Assembly: GCA_024291935.2 (NCBI GenBank)
Contig: CM044311.1
Span: forward strand, 23,149,001 to 23,213,000
From: Okapia johnstoni
Lineage: Eukaryota > Chordata > Mammalia > Artiodactyla > Giraffidae
DNA: 64,000 nucleotides
Reading direction: 5' to 3'
This document shows, piece after piece, positions 45,349-54,420 of this stretch (positions are counted from its first letter, which is position 1; each line of letters starts with the position of its first letter). The notes under the pieces were generated by a model. It ran no database searches and was not told the DNA's origin. It saw only the letters and a list, made by a program, of their open reading frames with translations. The position numbers and the translations under genes were made by a program.

Positions 45349-46109
45349 CATGTTAGTAAAATTAACATTTTTAACATTTTCCTATGAATTTTGTTTTCTG
45401 GTCTTCTTCACTTCCTAGTGTATAAAACATAGAGACATGACTTAGTAAACATTTATGCTGAGAGTATTTAATATTCACTGAAGTTCACTGCAAACTATGA
45501 ATACAATTTCCATTTTAAATTGCAAAGTATTTTTCTTAAGTAATGATTTTCCACAAGTCTGTTTTCCCATTCATGAATTTTGCTTTCAATTGCATTCCAG
45601 GAAATTGCCCCTTCATCCTAAAAATGTGGTTGCCCTTAAACAGAATTTAAGTTTTATATTTATGGATTGAATGTCATACAGCAGAGAACTATAACTAAAA
45701 TGAGCAGTTTTCAATTTAATTGCTCATATTTGTAAATATTATTTGTCTTACAATTTAACCCACATGTAGCAAATTGCCTTTTAATGGTCTACCTTACTGC
45801 AAACAGGTGTAGTGTGCAGAGTTACAGAGATTTTAATAGCTTTGCCTGTGGCATCTTTTTGCAAAGAATGAATTGCGCTGCTGTCAAATGTTTTTAAGTT
45901 ACATATTGCAGGTGTCTAGATTTTCTATGAACCTAAACATTTAAAAATAAGAGTCATATGGATAACATTATTACCTCCATTAAAACAGCAACCGATGCTA
46001 TGCTTAAAAATAAAATGATTTTGAGTTTAATGTCAAAATAAGATCATATGCAGGGCGTATTCTTTGGAGAAGTTAAGTGTCCAGGTTGCTTGGCCACCCT
46101 AGGCATATT
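45349..46109. other. repeat-free AT-rich block
   Basis: No transposon, microsatellite or frame recognised over about 700 bp. It has several homeodomain-type (TTTAATTGC at 45715-45723) and forkhead-type (TGTAAATA at 45731-45738) words. See the findings list. Confidence 0.4.
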
Positions 46110-46321
46110 CTTTGTTGTTGTTAGTCCCTAAGTCATGTCCAACTCTCTGCAACCCCATGGACAATAGTCCGCCAGGCTCCTCTGTCCATGGGATTTCCCA
46201 GTCAAGCATACTGAAGTGGGTTGCCATTTCCTTCTCTAGGGGATATTCCGAACAGGGATCAAACCTATGTCTCCTGCATTGGCAGGCAGATTCTTTACCA
46301 CTGAGCTACCAGGGAAGCCCC
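46110..46321 (-). mobile_element. Bov-tA-type SINE
   Basis: Full-length antisense copy from the GTTGTTGTT tail complement (46112) to 'accagggaagcccc'. B-box complement 'gggatcaaacc'. Confidence 0.93.
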
Positions 46322-46706
46322 AGGTATGTACTAACACTTTTACATTTTTTGAATTTTACTTCTGTAACCAGCAATGATTGACTATCAGTTGATTACTCTG
46401 AACAATAAGAAGAGGCAGTAACATAGCAATATAGTCATCTCAAAAGTCTCGGTGAAGATTTAAGATTTGAGGGCTTCAAGGAATAAACAACATAATCCTA
46501 AAAACATAAAGATTTGTGTTTAAATTTTCTTGAATATTCATTTTCTTTTGTTAATTTTAATAACAATATTCTACATTATTATTGTTTTGTTTGGGGCCCT
46601 CAGATTTGAGGATAGTGACATTGATCAAAATATACAAAATTTTATAAACCACTTCTATTTCAAAATCCAAAACTTTCTGTTTTTATCTTTCACAATCTAT
46701 AAACCT
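46322..46706. other. single-copy DNA
   Basis: Nothing recognised. Confidence 0.5.
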
Positions 46707-46890
46707 AGTGAAAGTCACTCAGTCATGTCCTACTCTTTGTGGTCCCATGGACTATACAGTCCATGGAATTTTCCAGGCCAGAATACTAGAGTAAGTAGCC
46801 TTCCCTTCTCCAGGGGGTCTTCCCAACCCAAGGATCGAACCCAGGTCTTCTACATTGCAGGTGGATTCTTTACCAGCTGAGCCACAAGGG
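46707..46890 (-). mobile_element. Bov-tA-type SINE with intact B-box
   Basis: Antisense. The B-box complement 'ggatcgaaccc' is exact. The body has a small deletion ('actatacagtccatgg'). AAACCT flanks it (46701-46706 and 46891-46896), a short TSD candidate. Confidence 0.92.
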
Positions 46891-46896
46891 AAACCT

Positions 46897-47951
46897 GATT
46901 ATTAGTAGACTTGGACCTTAATTCTACTACATGTGGAAATTTGGAGAAAATACCAGTCATCTCTGATGAAAAAAAAAAACAACTAGTAATACTGCCTTGC
47001 AGGGTTTCTATGAAAATTTATAAAAATATATATGCAATTTCTACAATGAGGTCTGAAACTTGGTAGATGCTACTTAATTCTAGGCATTATAATTACTTTT
47101 GCAAATTATTTATTTGGTTTTCTTTTATTTAAAACACAATATATGAATAAGATCATGTAAGGAGATAGTAACATGTAAGTGAAATCCACAATGAAAATTA
47201 TTATTCAATTAACATGGCACTTCTAATTATAGACCACACTAAGGTTTCTTAAGAATAGCCCACCTTTTGATAAGCAAAATACTGCTGAGGGAATCAGTTT
47301 AATTTCCAGTGTTCTCCTCATTGCAACTGAATATAGTAGAGAAAGGTGATTAGAATCCTGATTTGTGAGAGCAGGCAAATTGAATTGCATTTTTTCATAT
47401 AACACTGAATAAAAAAAGTCTTAGTCCACAATCACCAAATCCCAGTTTCCTCATCTGTAGTATATGGGCACTTCAAACCTAACCTCAAATCTGCATGCAA
47501 TCCAGACCTTTGTAATTTGGAAGAAATTGTCTCAGTCAGTCTAAACCACATTCAGTGTGAAGTCCAAGGCCCTTCCCAGGGTTTCCAAATATTCCCAGAA
47601 TCTGATTTGACTTGTATCTTTCTGTTCCAAAAAGAATCTTTTTATTTATTTATTTTTTCCTGCCACCAGAACATTAAGACTCAGAAAGCTTGGAATTTTT
47701 CTGTTCTATTGGCTGTTGTATTCCAGTGTCCCAAACTCTCTAAATCAGTGAGAAAATTTTGTTGTATTTAACAGACTAACTCTTTTTATTTAAACTCCCT
47801 GCTATTCAAAACAAAAATAATCATTACAGAGGTTCTCAAGTTTTATCCGTATAACTGGCAAAGGATATAAAATCACATCATCTTCTTCCTATCACCAGAG
47901 AGTCAGCAGCTCAGAGATTTATTTTCTCACTGTTATGGTTTGTTCTCCCCC
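46897..47951. other. single-copy DNA with two MIR relics
   Basis: 46920-47080 ('ctgccttgcagggtttctat', 'acttggtagatgctacttaa') resembles the 3' half of MIR. 47420-47480 ('cccagtttcctcatctgtag') is a MIR core word. Both are on the plus strand. The remainder is unassigned. Confidence 0.5.
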
Positions 47952-47960
47952 CTCTTAGAA

Positions 47961-48096
47961 GGCTGGAGAGGGAAATAGCTACCCACTCCAGTATTCTTGC
48001 CTGGAAAATTTCATGGACAGAGAAGCCTGATGGGCTACAAAGTCCATGAAGTTGCAGAGAGTCGGACATGATTGAGCACACACACACACACATATG
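47961..48096 (+). mobile_element. 5'-truncated Bov-tA-type SINE with (CA)n tail and TSD
   Basis: Body and tail only (from 'ggctggagagggaaatagct'), ending in a (CA)n tail. CTCTTAGAA occurs exactly at 47952-47960 and 48097-48105. Confidence 0.94.
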
Positions 48097-48105
48097 CTCT
48101 TAGAA

Positions 48106-48326
48106 TGCAAGAACATGTGTAGTATTTTTAGAACAACAACAAAAAAATATTGTCTTCATTTAGATTCTAGTATAAACAATGTGTGTGAGTTGGGGGAATA
48201 TTTCATATAAAATGGTAAATACATTGCTTGCATATATAGAAAGTTCTCAATAAAAATTATTTTCCATTAAACAGATGGAGTTATGTAAACAAGAAACTTT
48301 TGTTGTGTAGAGATATAAGAATTTAA
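48106..48326. other. single-copy DNA
   Basis: Nothing recognised. Confidence 0.5.
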
Positions 48327-48762
48327 GCCAGACTTCAACAGTATGACAAACGTGAACTTCCAGATGTTCAAGCTGGATTTAGAAAAGACAGAGGAACCAG
48401 AGATTAAATTGCCAACATCTGTTGGATCATCGAAAAAGCAAAAGTTTCAAAAAACCATATACTTCTGCTTTATTGACTAGGCCAAATCCTTTGACTGTGT
48501 GGATCACAACAAACTGGAATATTCTTCAAGAGATGGAAATATCAGACCACCTTACCTGTCTCCTGAGAAGTCTGAATGCAGGTCAAGTAGCAACAGTTAG
48601 AAATGGACATGGAACAAAAGACGGGTTACAAATTGAGAAAGGAGTATGTCAAGGCGATATATTGTCACCCTGCTTATTTAACTTATATGCAGATTACATT
48701 ATGAGAAACACTGGACTGGATGAAACACAAGCTGGAATCAAGATTGCAGGGAGAAATATCAA
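48327..48762 (+). mobile_element. host BovB, 5' piece (RT)
   Basis: Starts in the RT domain ('gccagacttcaacagtatga') and ends at '...gggagaaatatcaat', immediately before the YADD-encoding block. The consensus continues at 49874, after an antisense BovB insertion. Frame has a stop within 'TSALLTRPNPLT' context and indels. Confidence 0.92.
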
Positions 48763-49873
48763 TCAGTTCAGTTCAGTTCAGTTGGTCAGTTGTGTCCGAC
48801 TATTTGTGACCCCGTGAACTGCAACACACCAGGCCTCCCTGTCCATCACCAACTCCCGGAGTTTACTCAAACTCATGCCCATTGAGTCTGTGATGCCATC
48901 TAACCATCTCATCATCTGTCATCCCCTTCTCCTCCTGCCTTCAATCTTTCCCAACATCAGGGTCTTTTCCAATGGGTCAGCTCTTGGCATCAGGTGGCCA
49001 AAATATTGGAGTTTCAGCTTCAGTCCTTCCAATGAACACCCGGGACTGATTTCCTTTTAGGATGAACTGGTTGGATCTCCTTTCAGTCCAAAGGACTCTC
49101 AAGAGTCTTCTCCAACACCACAGTTCAAAAGCATCAATTCTGCAGCACTCAGCTTTCTTCATAGTCCAACTCTCACATCTATACACCACTACTGGAAAAA
49201 CCATAATCTTGACTAGATGGACCTTTGTTGACAAAGTAATGTCTCTGCTTTTTTAATATGATGTCTAGGTTGGTCATAACTTTCCATACAAGGAGTATGC
49301 ATCTTTTAATTTCATGGCTGCAGTCACCATCAGCAGTGATTTTGGAGCCCCCCAAAATAAAGTCTCACACTGTTTCCACTGTTTCCCCATCTATTTGACA
49401 TGAAGTGATGGGAGCAGATGCTATGATCTTAGTTTTCTGAATGTTGATCTTTAAGCCAACTTTTACACTCTCCTCTTTTAGTTTCATCAAGAGGCTGTTT
49501 AGGTCTTCACTTTTTGCCATAAGGGTGGTGTCATCTGCATGTCTGAGGTTATTGATATTTCTCCTGGCAATCTTGATTCCAGCTTGTGCTTGATCGAGTC
49601 CAGCGTTTCTCATGATGTACTCCGCATACAAGTTAAATAAGCAGGGTGACAATATACAGCCTTGACGTACTCCTTTTCCTATTTGGAACCAGTATGTTGT
49701 TCCATGTCCAGTTCTAACTGTTGCTTCCTGAGCTGCACACAGGTTTCTCAAGAGGCAAGTCAGGTGGTCTGGTATTCCCATCTCTTTCAGAATTTTCCAC
49801 AGTTTATTGTGACCCACACAGTCAAAGGCTTTGGCATAGTCAATAAAGCAGAGATAGATGTTTTTCTGGAACT
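48763..49873 (-). mobile_element. BovB inserted antisense into the host BovB
   Basis: The 3' terminus is at the left (CAGTTCAGTTCAGTTCAG complement, 48763-48782). It extends about 1.1 kb to the middle of the RT domain at 49873 (5' truncation). The host sequence resumes at 49874 with no duplicated target bases that I can see. Confidence 0.93.
49365..49817 (-). pseudogene. BovB reverse transcriptase remnant in the inserted copy
   Basis: 150 open codons with 'GVRQGCILSPCLFNLYAEY' and, at residues 91-98, 'LRHADDTT'. The YADD box has Tyr changed to His but both Asp residues are kept. It is truncated at both ends by frameshifts. Confidence 0.88.
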
Positions 49874-50672
49874 TTCTTGCAACCTCAGATATACAGATGA
49901 TACCACCCTTATGGCAGACAGCAAAGAAGAACTAAAGAGCCTCTTGATGAACATGAAAGAGGAGAGTGGAAAAATTGGTTTAAATCTCGACATTCAGAAA
50001 ACTGAGATCATGGTGTCTGGTCCCACCACTTCATGGTAAATAGAGGGAGAAACAATGGAAACAGTGAGAGACTTTATTTTGGGGGGCTCCAAAATCACTG
50101 TAGATGGTGACTGCAGCCAAAAAATAAAAGATGCTTGCCCCTTGGAAGGAAAGTTATGACCAACCTAGACACCATATTAAAAAGCAGAGATATTACTTTG
50201 CCAACAAACTTCCATCTAGTCAAAGCTATGGTTTTTCCAGTAGTTATGTATGGATGTGAGAGTTGGAGTATAAAGAAAACTGAGTGCCAAAGAATTGATG
50301 CTTTTGAACTGTGCTGTTGGAGAAGACTCTTGAGAGTCCCTTGGACTGCAAGGAGATCCAGCCAGTCAATCCGAAAGGAAATCAGTCCTGAATATTCATT
50401 TGAAGGAGTGATGTTGAAGCTGAAACTCCAATACTTTGGCCACCTGATGTGAAGAACTGACTCACTGGAAGAGACCCTGATGCTGGGAAAGATTGAAGGT
50501 GGGAGGAGAAGGGGATGACAGAGAATGAGATGGTTGAATGGCATCACTGACTCGATGGACATGATTTTCAGTAAACTCTGGGAGTTGGTGCTGGACAGGA
50601 AGCCTGGTGAGCTTCAGTCCATGGGGTTTCAAAAAATCGGACATGACTGAGTGGCTGAACTGAACTGACTGA
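49874..50672 (+). mobile_element. host BovB, 3' piece
   Basis: Resumes at 'aacctcagatatacagatga' (YTDD box, Ala to Thr) and runs to the CTGAACTGAACTGA-type end at about 50672. Together with 48327-48762 it makes a 5'-truncated BovB of about 1.24 kb. Confidence 0.92.
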
Positions 50673-51165
50673 GTTCAGGAGATTGGCAGACATTTCATAA
50701 ATGAAGGAACTAAGAATTAAGGAAATTTACTAACTTGCCAATAAACATACAATTTGTAAGAAGTAGAATCAAGCCTGAAAATCAAGCTGAAGTATTCTGT
50801 CAATGATCAATGGCTATAAAAGTTGGTAAATGCTCACTCAATCTGGTGCTAATCATAACAAAGATGGAAAACCATTCACAGGATGCCAGTGAACTGGAAC
50901 TAGAGAAGCATAGGTTGTTCATCTATTTCCTAGAACTCTTTTTGCTTTTGAGGGGGCAGAAGAATATTGAGTTACTCTTTATAAAATATATTCAAAATAT
51001 TAACATAGAAATTATACTATCTCCCAACCCTGTACAATACATGTAGAAAGTTTCTCAACCTTCATTCTGTTTTCTCCCTTTTTTTAACTTCAAAGTCAAA
51101 GCTGAATGTAGTTTTTGATATGAAGGAAACATATTGGAATATAGAAAGATTGGACTGAGGTAAAA
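50673..51165. other. MIR relic and single-copy DNA
   Basis: 50690-50800 ('aaatgaaggaactaagaatt', 'aaggaaatttactaacttgc', 'aagtagaatcaagcctgaaa') follows the MIR core on the plus strand. The rest is unassigned. Confidence 0.5.
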
Positions 51166-51395
51166 AAAAAAAAAGATCCCCTCAGCTCACATCCTTTTAG
51201 GACAGATTTCTTTGGGACTAGGCAATTATTTGCTGTGGGGTCTGTTCAGTGCATTGTAGGTTTTTTGTGACAGCCCTGGCCTCCACCCAGTAGATAATGG
51301 TAACACCACCTCAATTGTGACAACAGAAAATGTCTCCAAAAATGTTGGCCAATGTCCTTTGGAAAACAAAATAGTGAATAAATGCTTTTTGATGA
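51166..51395 (+). mobile_element. hAT-Charlie miniature (MER5/MER20 group)
   Basis: Words in order: 'tgctgtggggtctgttcagt', 'gcattgtaggttttttgtga', 'cagccctggcctccacccag', 'tagataatggtaacaccacc' and 'aatgtctccaaaaatgttgg'. These are characteristic of a widespread eutherian non-autonomous hAT element. No transposase. Confidence 0.8.
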
Positions 51396-51435
51396 TGAAT
51401 CAAGACATAATTCTAGGGTGATGTTCATAATTAGG

Positions 51436-51570
51436 TGTATGTCAGAATAATCAGAAAAGCTTGTTCAAACCTCCCTAGCTGGGCTCCACATTGGGAGATT
51501 CTGATTACACAGCTCTGCTGTGGGTCCAGTAGTCACTTTTGTACTAAATCCCCAGGTGATTGGGCACACA
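51436..51570 (+). mobile_element. second hAT-type miniature
   Basis: 'gtcagaataatcagaaaagc', 'gggagattctgattacacag' and 'aatccccaggtgattgggca' follow the 'atcagaatcacctggggagc ... ccccaggtgattct' layout of another hAT MITE. Only 40 bp separate it from the preceding one. Confidence 0.6.
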
Positions 51571-51909
51571 CAAAGATGGATAAACACCACTATGGAGAAC
51601 AGAGAACATGCAGATTTGCTATTACAGGGACACAAAAATAGACTCTCTGTAGTAAAAGTATCACAAGAAATTTGGCGTGGTTGCTCCATATTAATGACCC
51701 ATAAGTCTAGGAGATATTTGCGTCACCAAAGGAGCCTGGGGACTATCGATGTACACATTAATGAGGACAAAGAGAAAATATAATCTAACTCGTCCACTCT
51801 CAGAAATCCCGTTTCAAGCTGGACTCAATACTATGACATGCAATCCCTGTCTAGGTATGAGGTCACGATAGGTCAGCCAAGGATTCACATTTAGGGCTTT
51901 ATTCCCTTT
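51571..51909. other. single-copy DNA
   Basis: Nothing recognised. Confidence 0.45.
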
Positions 51910-52070
51910 CAGTTAGCACATAGGCAGAATGGCAAAGTGATGAAGAGCTTGAGACTTCACTGTCTTTGATTTCAGGCTATACCATCTCCCTAGCTGAGTA
52001 GTCTTCTATAAGTTGCTTAATTTCTTTCTAAACATAAGTTTTCTCATTTATTAATATAGTTATCTATAGT
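51910..52070 (+). mobile_element. MIR, left half
   Basis: 'ggcaaagtgatgaagagctt', 'gtagtcttctataagttgct' and 'aagttttctcatttattaat' trace the MIR from the 'tggttaagagc' region through 'caagttacttaacctctctg' and 'cagtttcctcatc'. It continues at 52771 after an LTR insertion. Confidence 0.75.
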
Positions 52071-52770
52071 TAACAGAATAATGTTCCCCCAAATAGGTTG
52101 ACATCTGAATCCCCAGTACTTGAGAATATGTAACTTTAATGGTAAAATAAACTTTGGAGATGTGATTAAGAATCTCAAGATGAGAGATTATACTGGATTA
52201 TTTGGGTAGGTTCAATGCAATTACCTTTGGGCTTCCATGGAGGCTCAGTGATAAAGAATATGCCTGCTAATGCAGGAGACATAAGAGGCTTGGGTTCAAT
52301 CCCTGTGTTGGGACAATCTCCCAGAGAAGAGGATGGCAGCCCACTCAGTGTTCTTGCCTGGAAAATCCCGTGGACAGAGGATCCTCTAGGGCTATATAGT
52401 CTAGTGGGTTGCAGAGTCAGACATGACTGAAGTGACAGAGCTAGCATGCACAATAGAATTGTAAGCATTCTTAGAAGAGGGAGTTTTGACTAGAAAAGAG
52501 GAAAGGGTGATGTGATACTAGAGACAGATATCAGGGTGATGCAGCCAGAAGTCAAGGAATGCCAGTGACCTATAGAAGTTGAGAGAAACAAGGAAGGACT
52601 TCTCTTTTAAAACCTCCAGAAGGAGCTGGCCTTGCTGACATCTTGATTTTAACCTCATATAACTCACTTAAAATTTCTCTCTCTAGAACCGCAGAGAATA
52701 AATTTGTGTGGTTTTAGACAATTAAGAATGTGGTCATTTGTTAGAACCGCAACAAGAAACGAATACATTA
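52071..52770 (+). mobile_element. MLT1/MaLR-type LTR, split by a SINE
   Basis: Left part 52071-52227 ('gaataatgttcccccaaata', 'gaatccccagtacttgagaa') and right part 52453-52770 ('gatgcagccagaagtcaagg', 'aatgccagtgacctatagaa', 'ctgacatcttgattttaacc', 'agaataaatttgtgtggttt'). This is the MaLR LTR order with its poly(A) signal region. It interrupts a MIR. Confidence 0.82.
52228..52452 (+). mobile_element. Bov-tA-type SINE nested in MLT1
   Basis: Begins 'gggcttccatggaggctcag'. B-box GGTTCAATCCC. It ends 'cagagctagcatgcac'. Third and youngest layer of the MIR/MLT1/SINE nest. Confidence 0.93.
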
Positions 52771-52850
52771 ATTGCCAAGGTAGCAATGAAGATTGAGTTA
52801 ATACATGCAAAGCATTTAGAAGATTCTATCACACAAAAAGCCAGTTTAGT
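52771..52850 (+). mobile_element. MIR, right half
   Basis: 'gattgagttaatacatgcaa' and 'agcatttagaagattct' match the MIR 3' half ('aaatgagttaatacatgtaaagcgcttagaa'). It completes the MIR begun at 51910. Confidence 0.65.
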
Positions 52851-53037
52851 CTTATTATCTACCAAACACTGCATGCCTCTAAATCACAACTTTGTTCTAA
52901 ATAAGCTATTTTTATTAACATATTGAATAATGGTTTCTCAATCAACATATGAATGATTTGTAGGACAGTAACTATCCTACACGTTCCAGTAGCTCTAGGG
53001 CTTTTAAGATTGGGAAGACCTTGACCCAAATTGTACA

Positions 53038-53113
53038 TTAAATTGGCCAAAAGAATTTTGGTTGGGTTTTTAATTTTACAGAAAAATCTGAACAAACTTT
53101 TTGGCCAACCCAA
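53038..53113. mobile_element. miniature mariner (Tc1/mariner MITE)
   Basis: A 76-bp element with terminal inverted repeats: left 'ttaaattggccaaaag', right 'ctttttggccaacccaa', sharing TTGGCCAAAA. It encodes nothing. TA follows at 53114-53115, and the left TA is probably mutated to CA (53036-53037). It is consistent with the mariner family known in ruminants and other mammals. Confidence 0.78.
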
Positions 53114-53115
53114 TA

Positions 53116-53559
53116 TTATGCCCACGTTTCACCTGAATGGAGATTATTTCCCTGTGAGGTAATAGGATGCTATTATTTAAAAGCTGCAGGGCACACATGA
53201 CCAAAAATCTAAATTTATTGATGAAACTCACAGTTTATGCTCTTGGGTTCCTAATTCCAAACCATAAGATTAATTTCTATGTGTAGATTATTATCATTTT
53301 GCTTAAAAATGTAGCTGTTTAGAAAGATATGCTAACATTTATGTCTTAAAATTTATAGTACATCTTATCTTTAAAAAACAAAGATAGCCATGTAAATGAA
53401 TTGCACAGATTATAAATAGAAAATGAAATAACTCCCTGCCCTCCTCTCTTTATATGAAGAAGATCTCTTGATTTGGGATCTTTGAAATACTAAACCTTTT
53501 AGGTACATAAAAGAGTTTAGCTAACAACTTTATCATATATTCAATAAAAATCTTTTGCA
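53116..53559. other. single-copy DNA
   Basis: Nothing recognised. Confidence 0.45.
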
Positions 53560-53606
53560 TTCAGTATTCTTTTTGCATCATATTTATGAGGTAGGTAAGG
53601 GATGCA
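53560..53606 (+). mobile_element. MIR, left half, ending in the BovB TSD
   Basis: 'tttatgaggtaggtaaggga' is the MIR 'tatgaggtaggtact' word. The MIR continues at 54301. Confidence 0.65.
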
Positions 53607-54290
53607 CTACATCGTACGAAATGCCAGGCTGGATGAAGCACAAGCAGGAATCAAGATTGCCTGGAGAAATATCAACAACCTCAGAATAGTGAGAGACATT
53701 AATTTTTGGGAGGGCTCCAAAATCACTGCAGATGGTGACTGCAGCCATGAAATTAAAGGATGCTTGCTCCTTGGAAGAAAAGCTATGACCAACCTAGACA
53801 GCATATTAAATAGCAGAGATATTACTTTGCCAACAAAGGTCCGTCTAGTCAAAGCTATGGTTTTTCCAGTAGTCACGTATGGATGTGAGAGTTGGACTAT
53901 AAAGAAAGCTGAGCACAGAAGAATTAATGCTTTTGAACTGTGGTGAAGGAGAAGACTCTTGAGAGTCCCTTGGACTGCAAGGAGATCCAGCCAGTCAATC
54001 CGAAAGGAAATTAGTCTTGAGTGTTCATTGGAAGGACTGATGTTGAAGCTGAAATTCCAATACTTTGGCCACCTGATGTGAAAAACTGACTCATTGGAAA
54101 AGACCCTGATGCTGGGAAAGATTGAATGTGGGAGGAGAAGGGGATGACAGAGGATGAGATGGTTGGATGGCATCACCGACTCAGTGGACATGAGTTTGAG
54201 TAAGCTCAGGGAGTTGGTGCTAAAGCCTGGCATGCTGCAGTCCATGGGGTCGCAAAGAGATGGACACATCTGAGAAACTGAACTGAACTG
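53607..54290 (+). mobile_element. BovB, 5'-truncated and internally deleted, with 10-bp TSD
   Basis: AAGGGATGCA at 53597-53606 and 54291-54300 brackets the element exactly. At about 53686 'aacctcaga' is joined to 'gtgagagacattaatttttg', removing roughly 210 bp including the whole YADD block. Then come the C-terminal region and a CTGAACTGAACTG end. A 114-codon frame (53602-53946) spans the deletion join. Confidence 0.94.
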
Positions 54291-54300
54291 AAGGGATGCA

Positions 54301-54420
54301 GTTACTATTGTTCCCATTTTATACATAAGAAAATTGAGGCAAAGTTGTTTGCTTTAATACTTTGCCTCATGTTACCTTCTTATTCAATTGTAGAGAAAAA
54401 GGTTGTGCATTCAATCTTCT
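54301..54420 (+). mobile_element. MIR, right half
   Basis: 'gttcccattttatacataag' and 'aaaattgaggcaaagttgtt' directly continue the MIR of 53560-53606. Confidence 0.75.

Noticed and set aside
48422..48817. 131-codon frame with RT similarity
   Set aside because: Genuine RT remnant at first, but the end crosses into the antisense inserted BovB 3' terminus. Kept only as part of the BovB feature.
49662..50039. 125-codon plus-strand frame containing a DD motif
   Set aside because: Chimera: the first half is antisense of the inserted BovB, the second half sense of the host BovB across the insertion joint. Created by nesting.
53607..54326. 239-codon antisense open frame
   Set aside because: It is the complement of a BovB 3' region. 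Antisense BovB routinely leaves long open frames (also 50095-50562, 63752-63952, 37906-38088).
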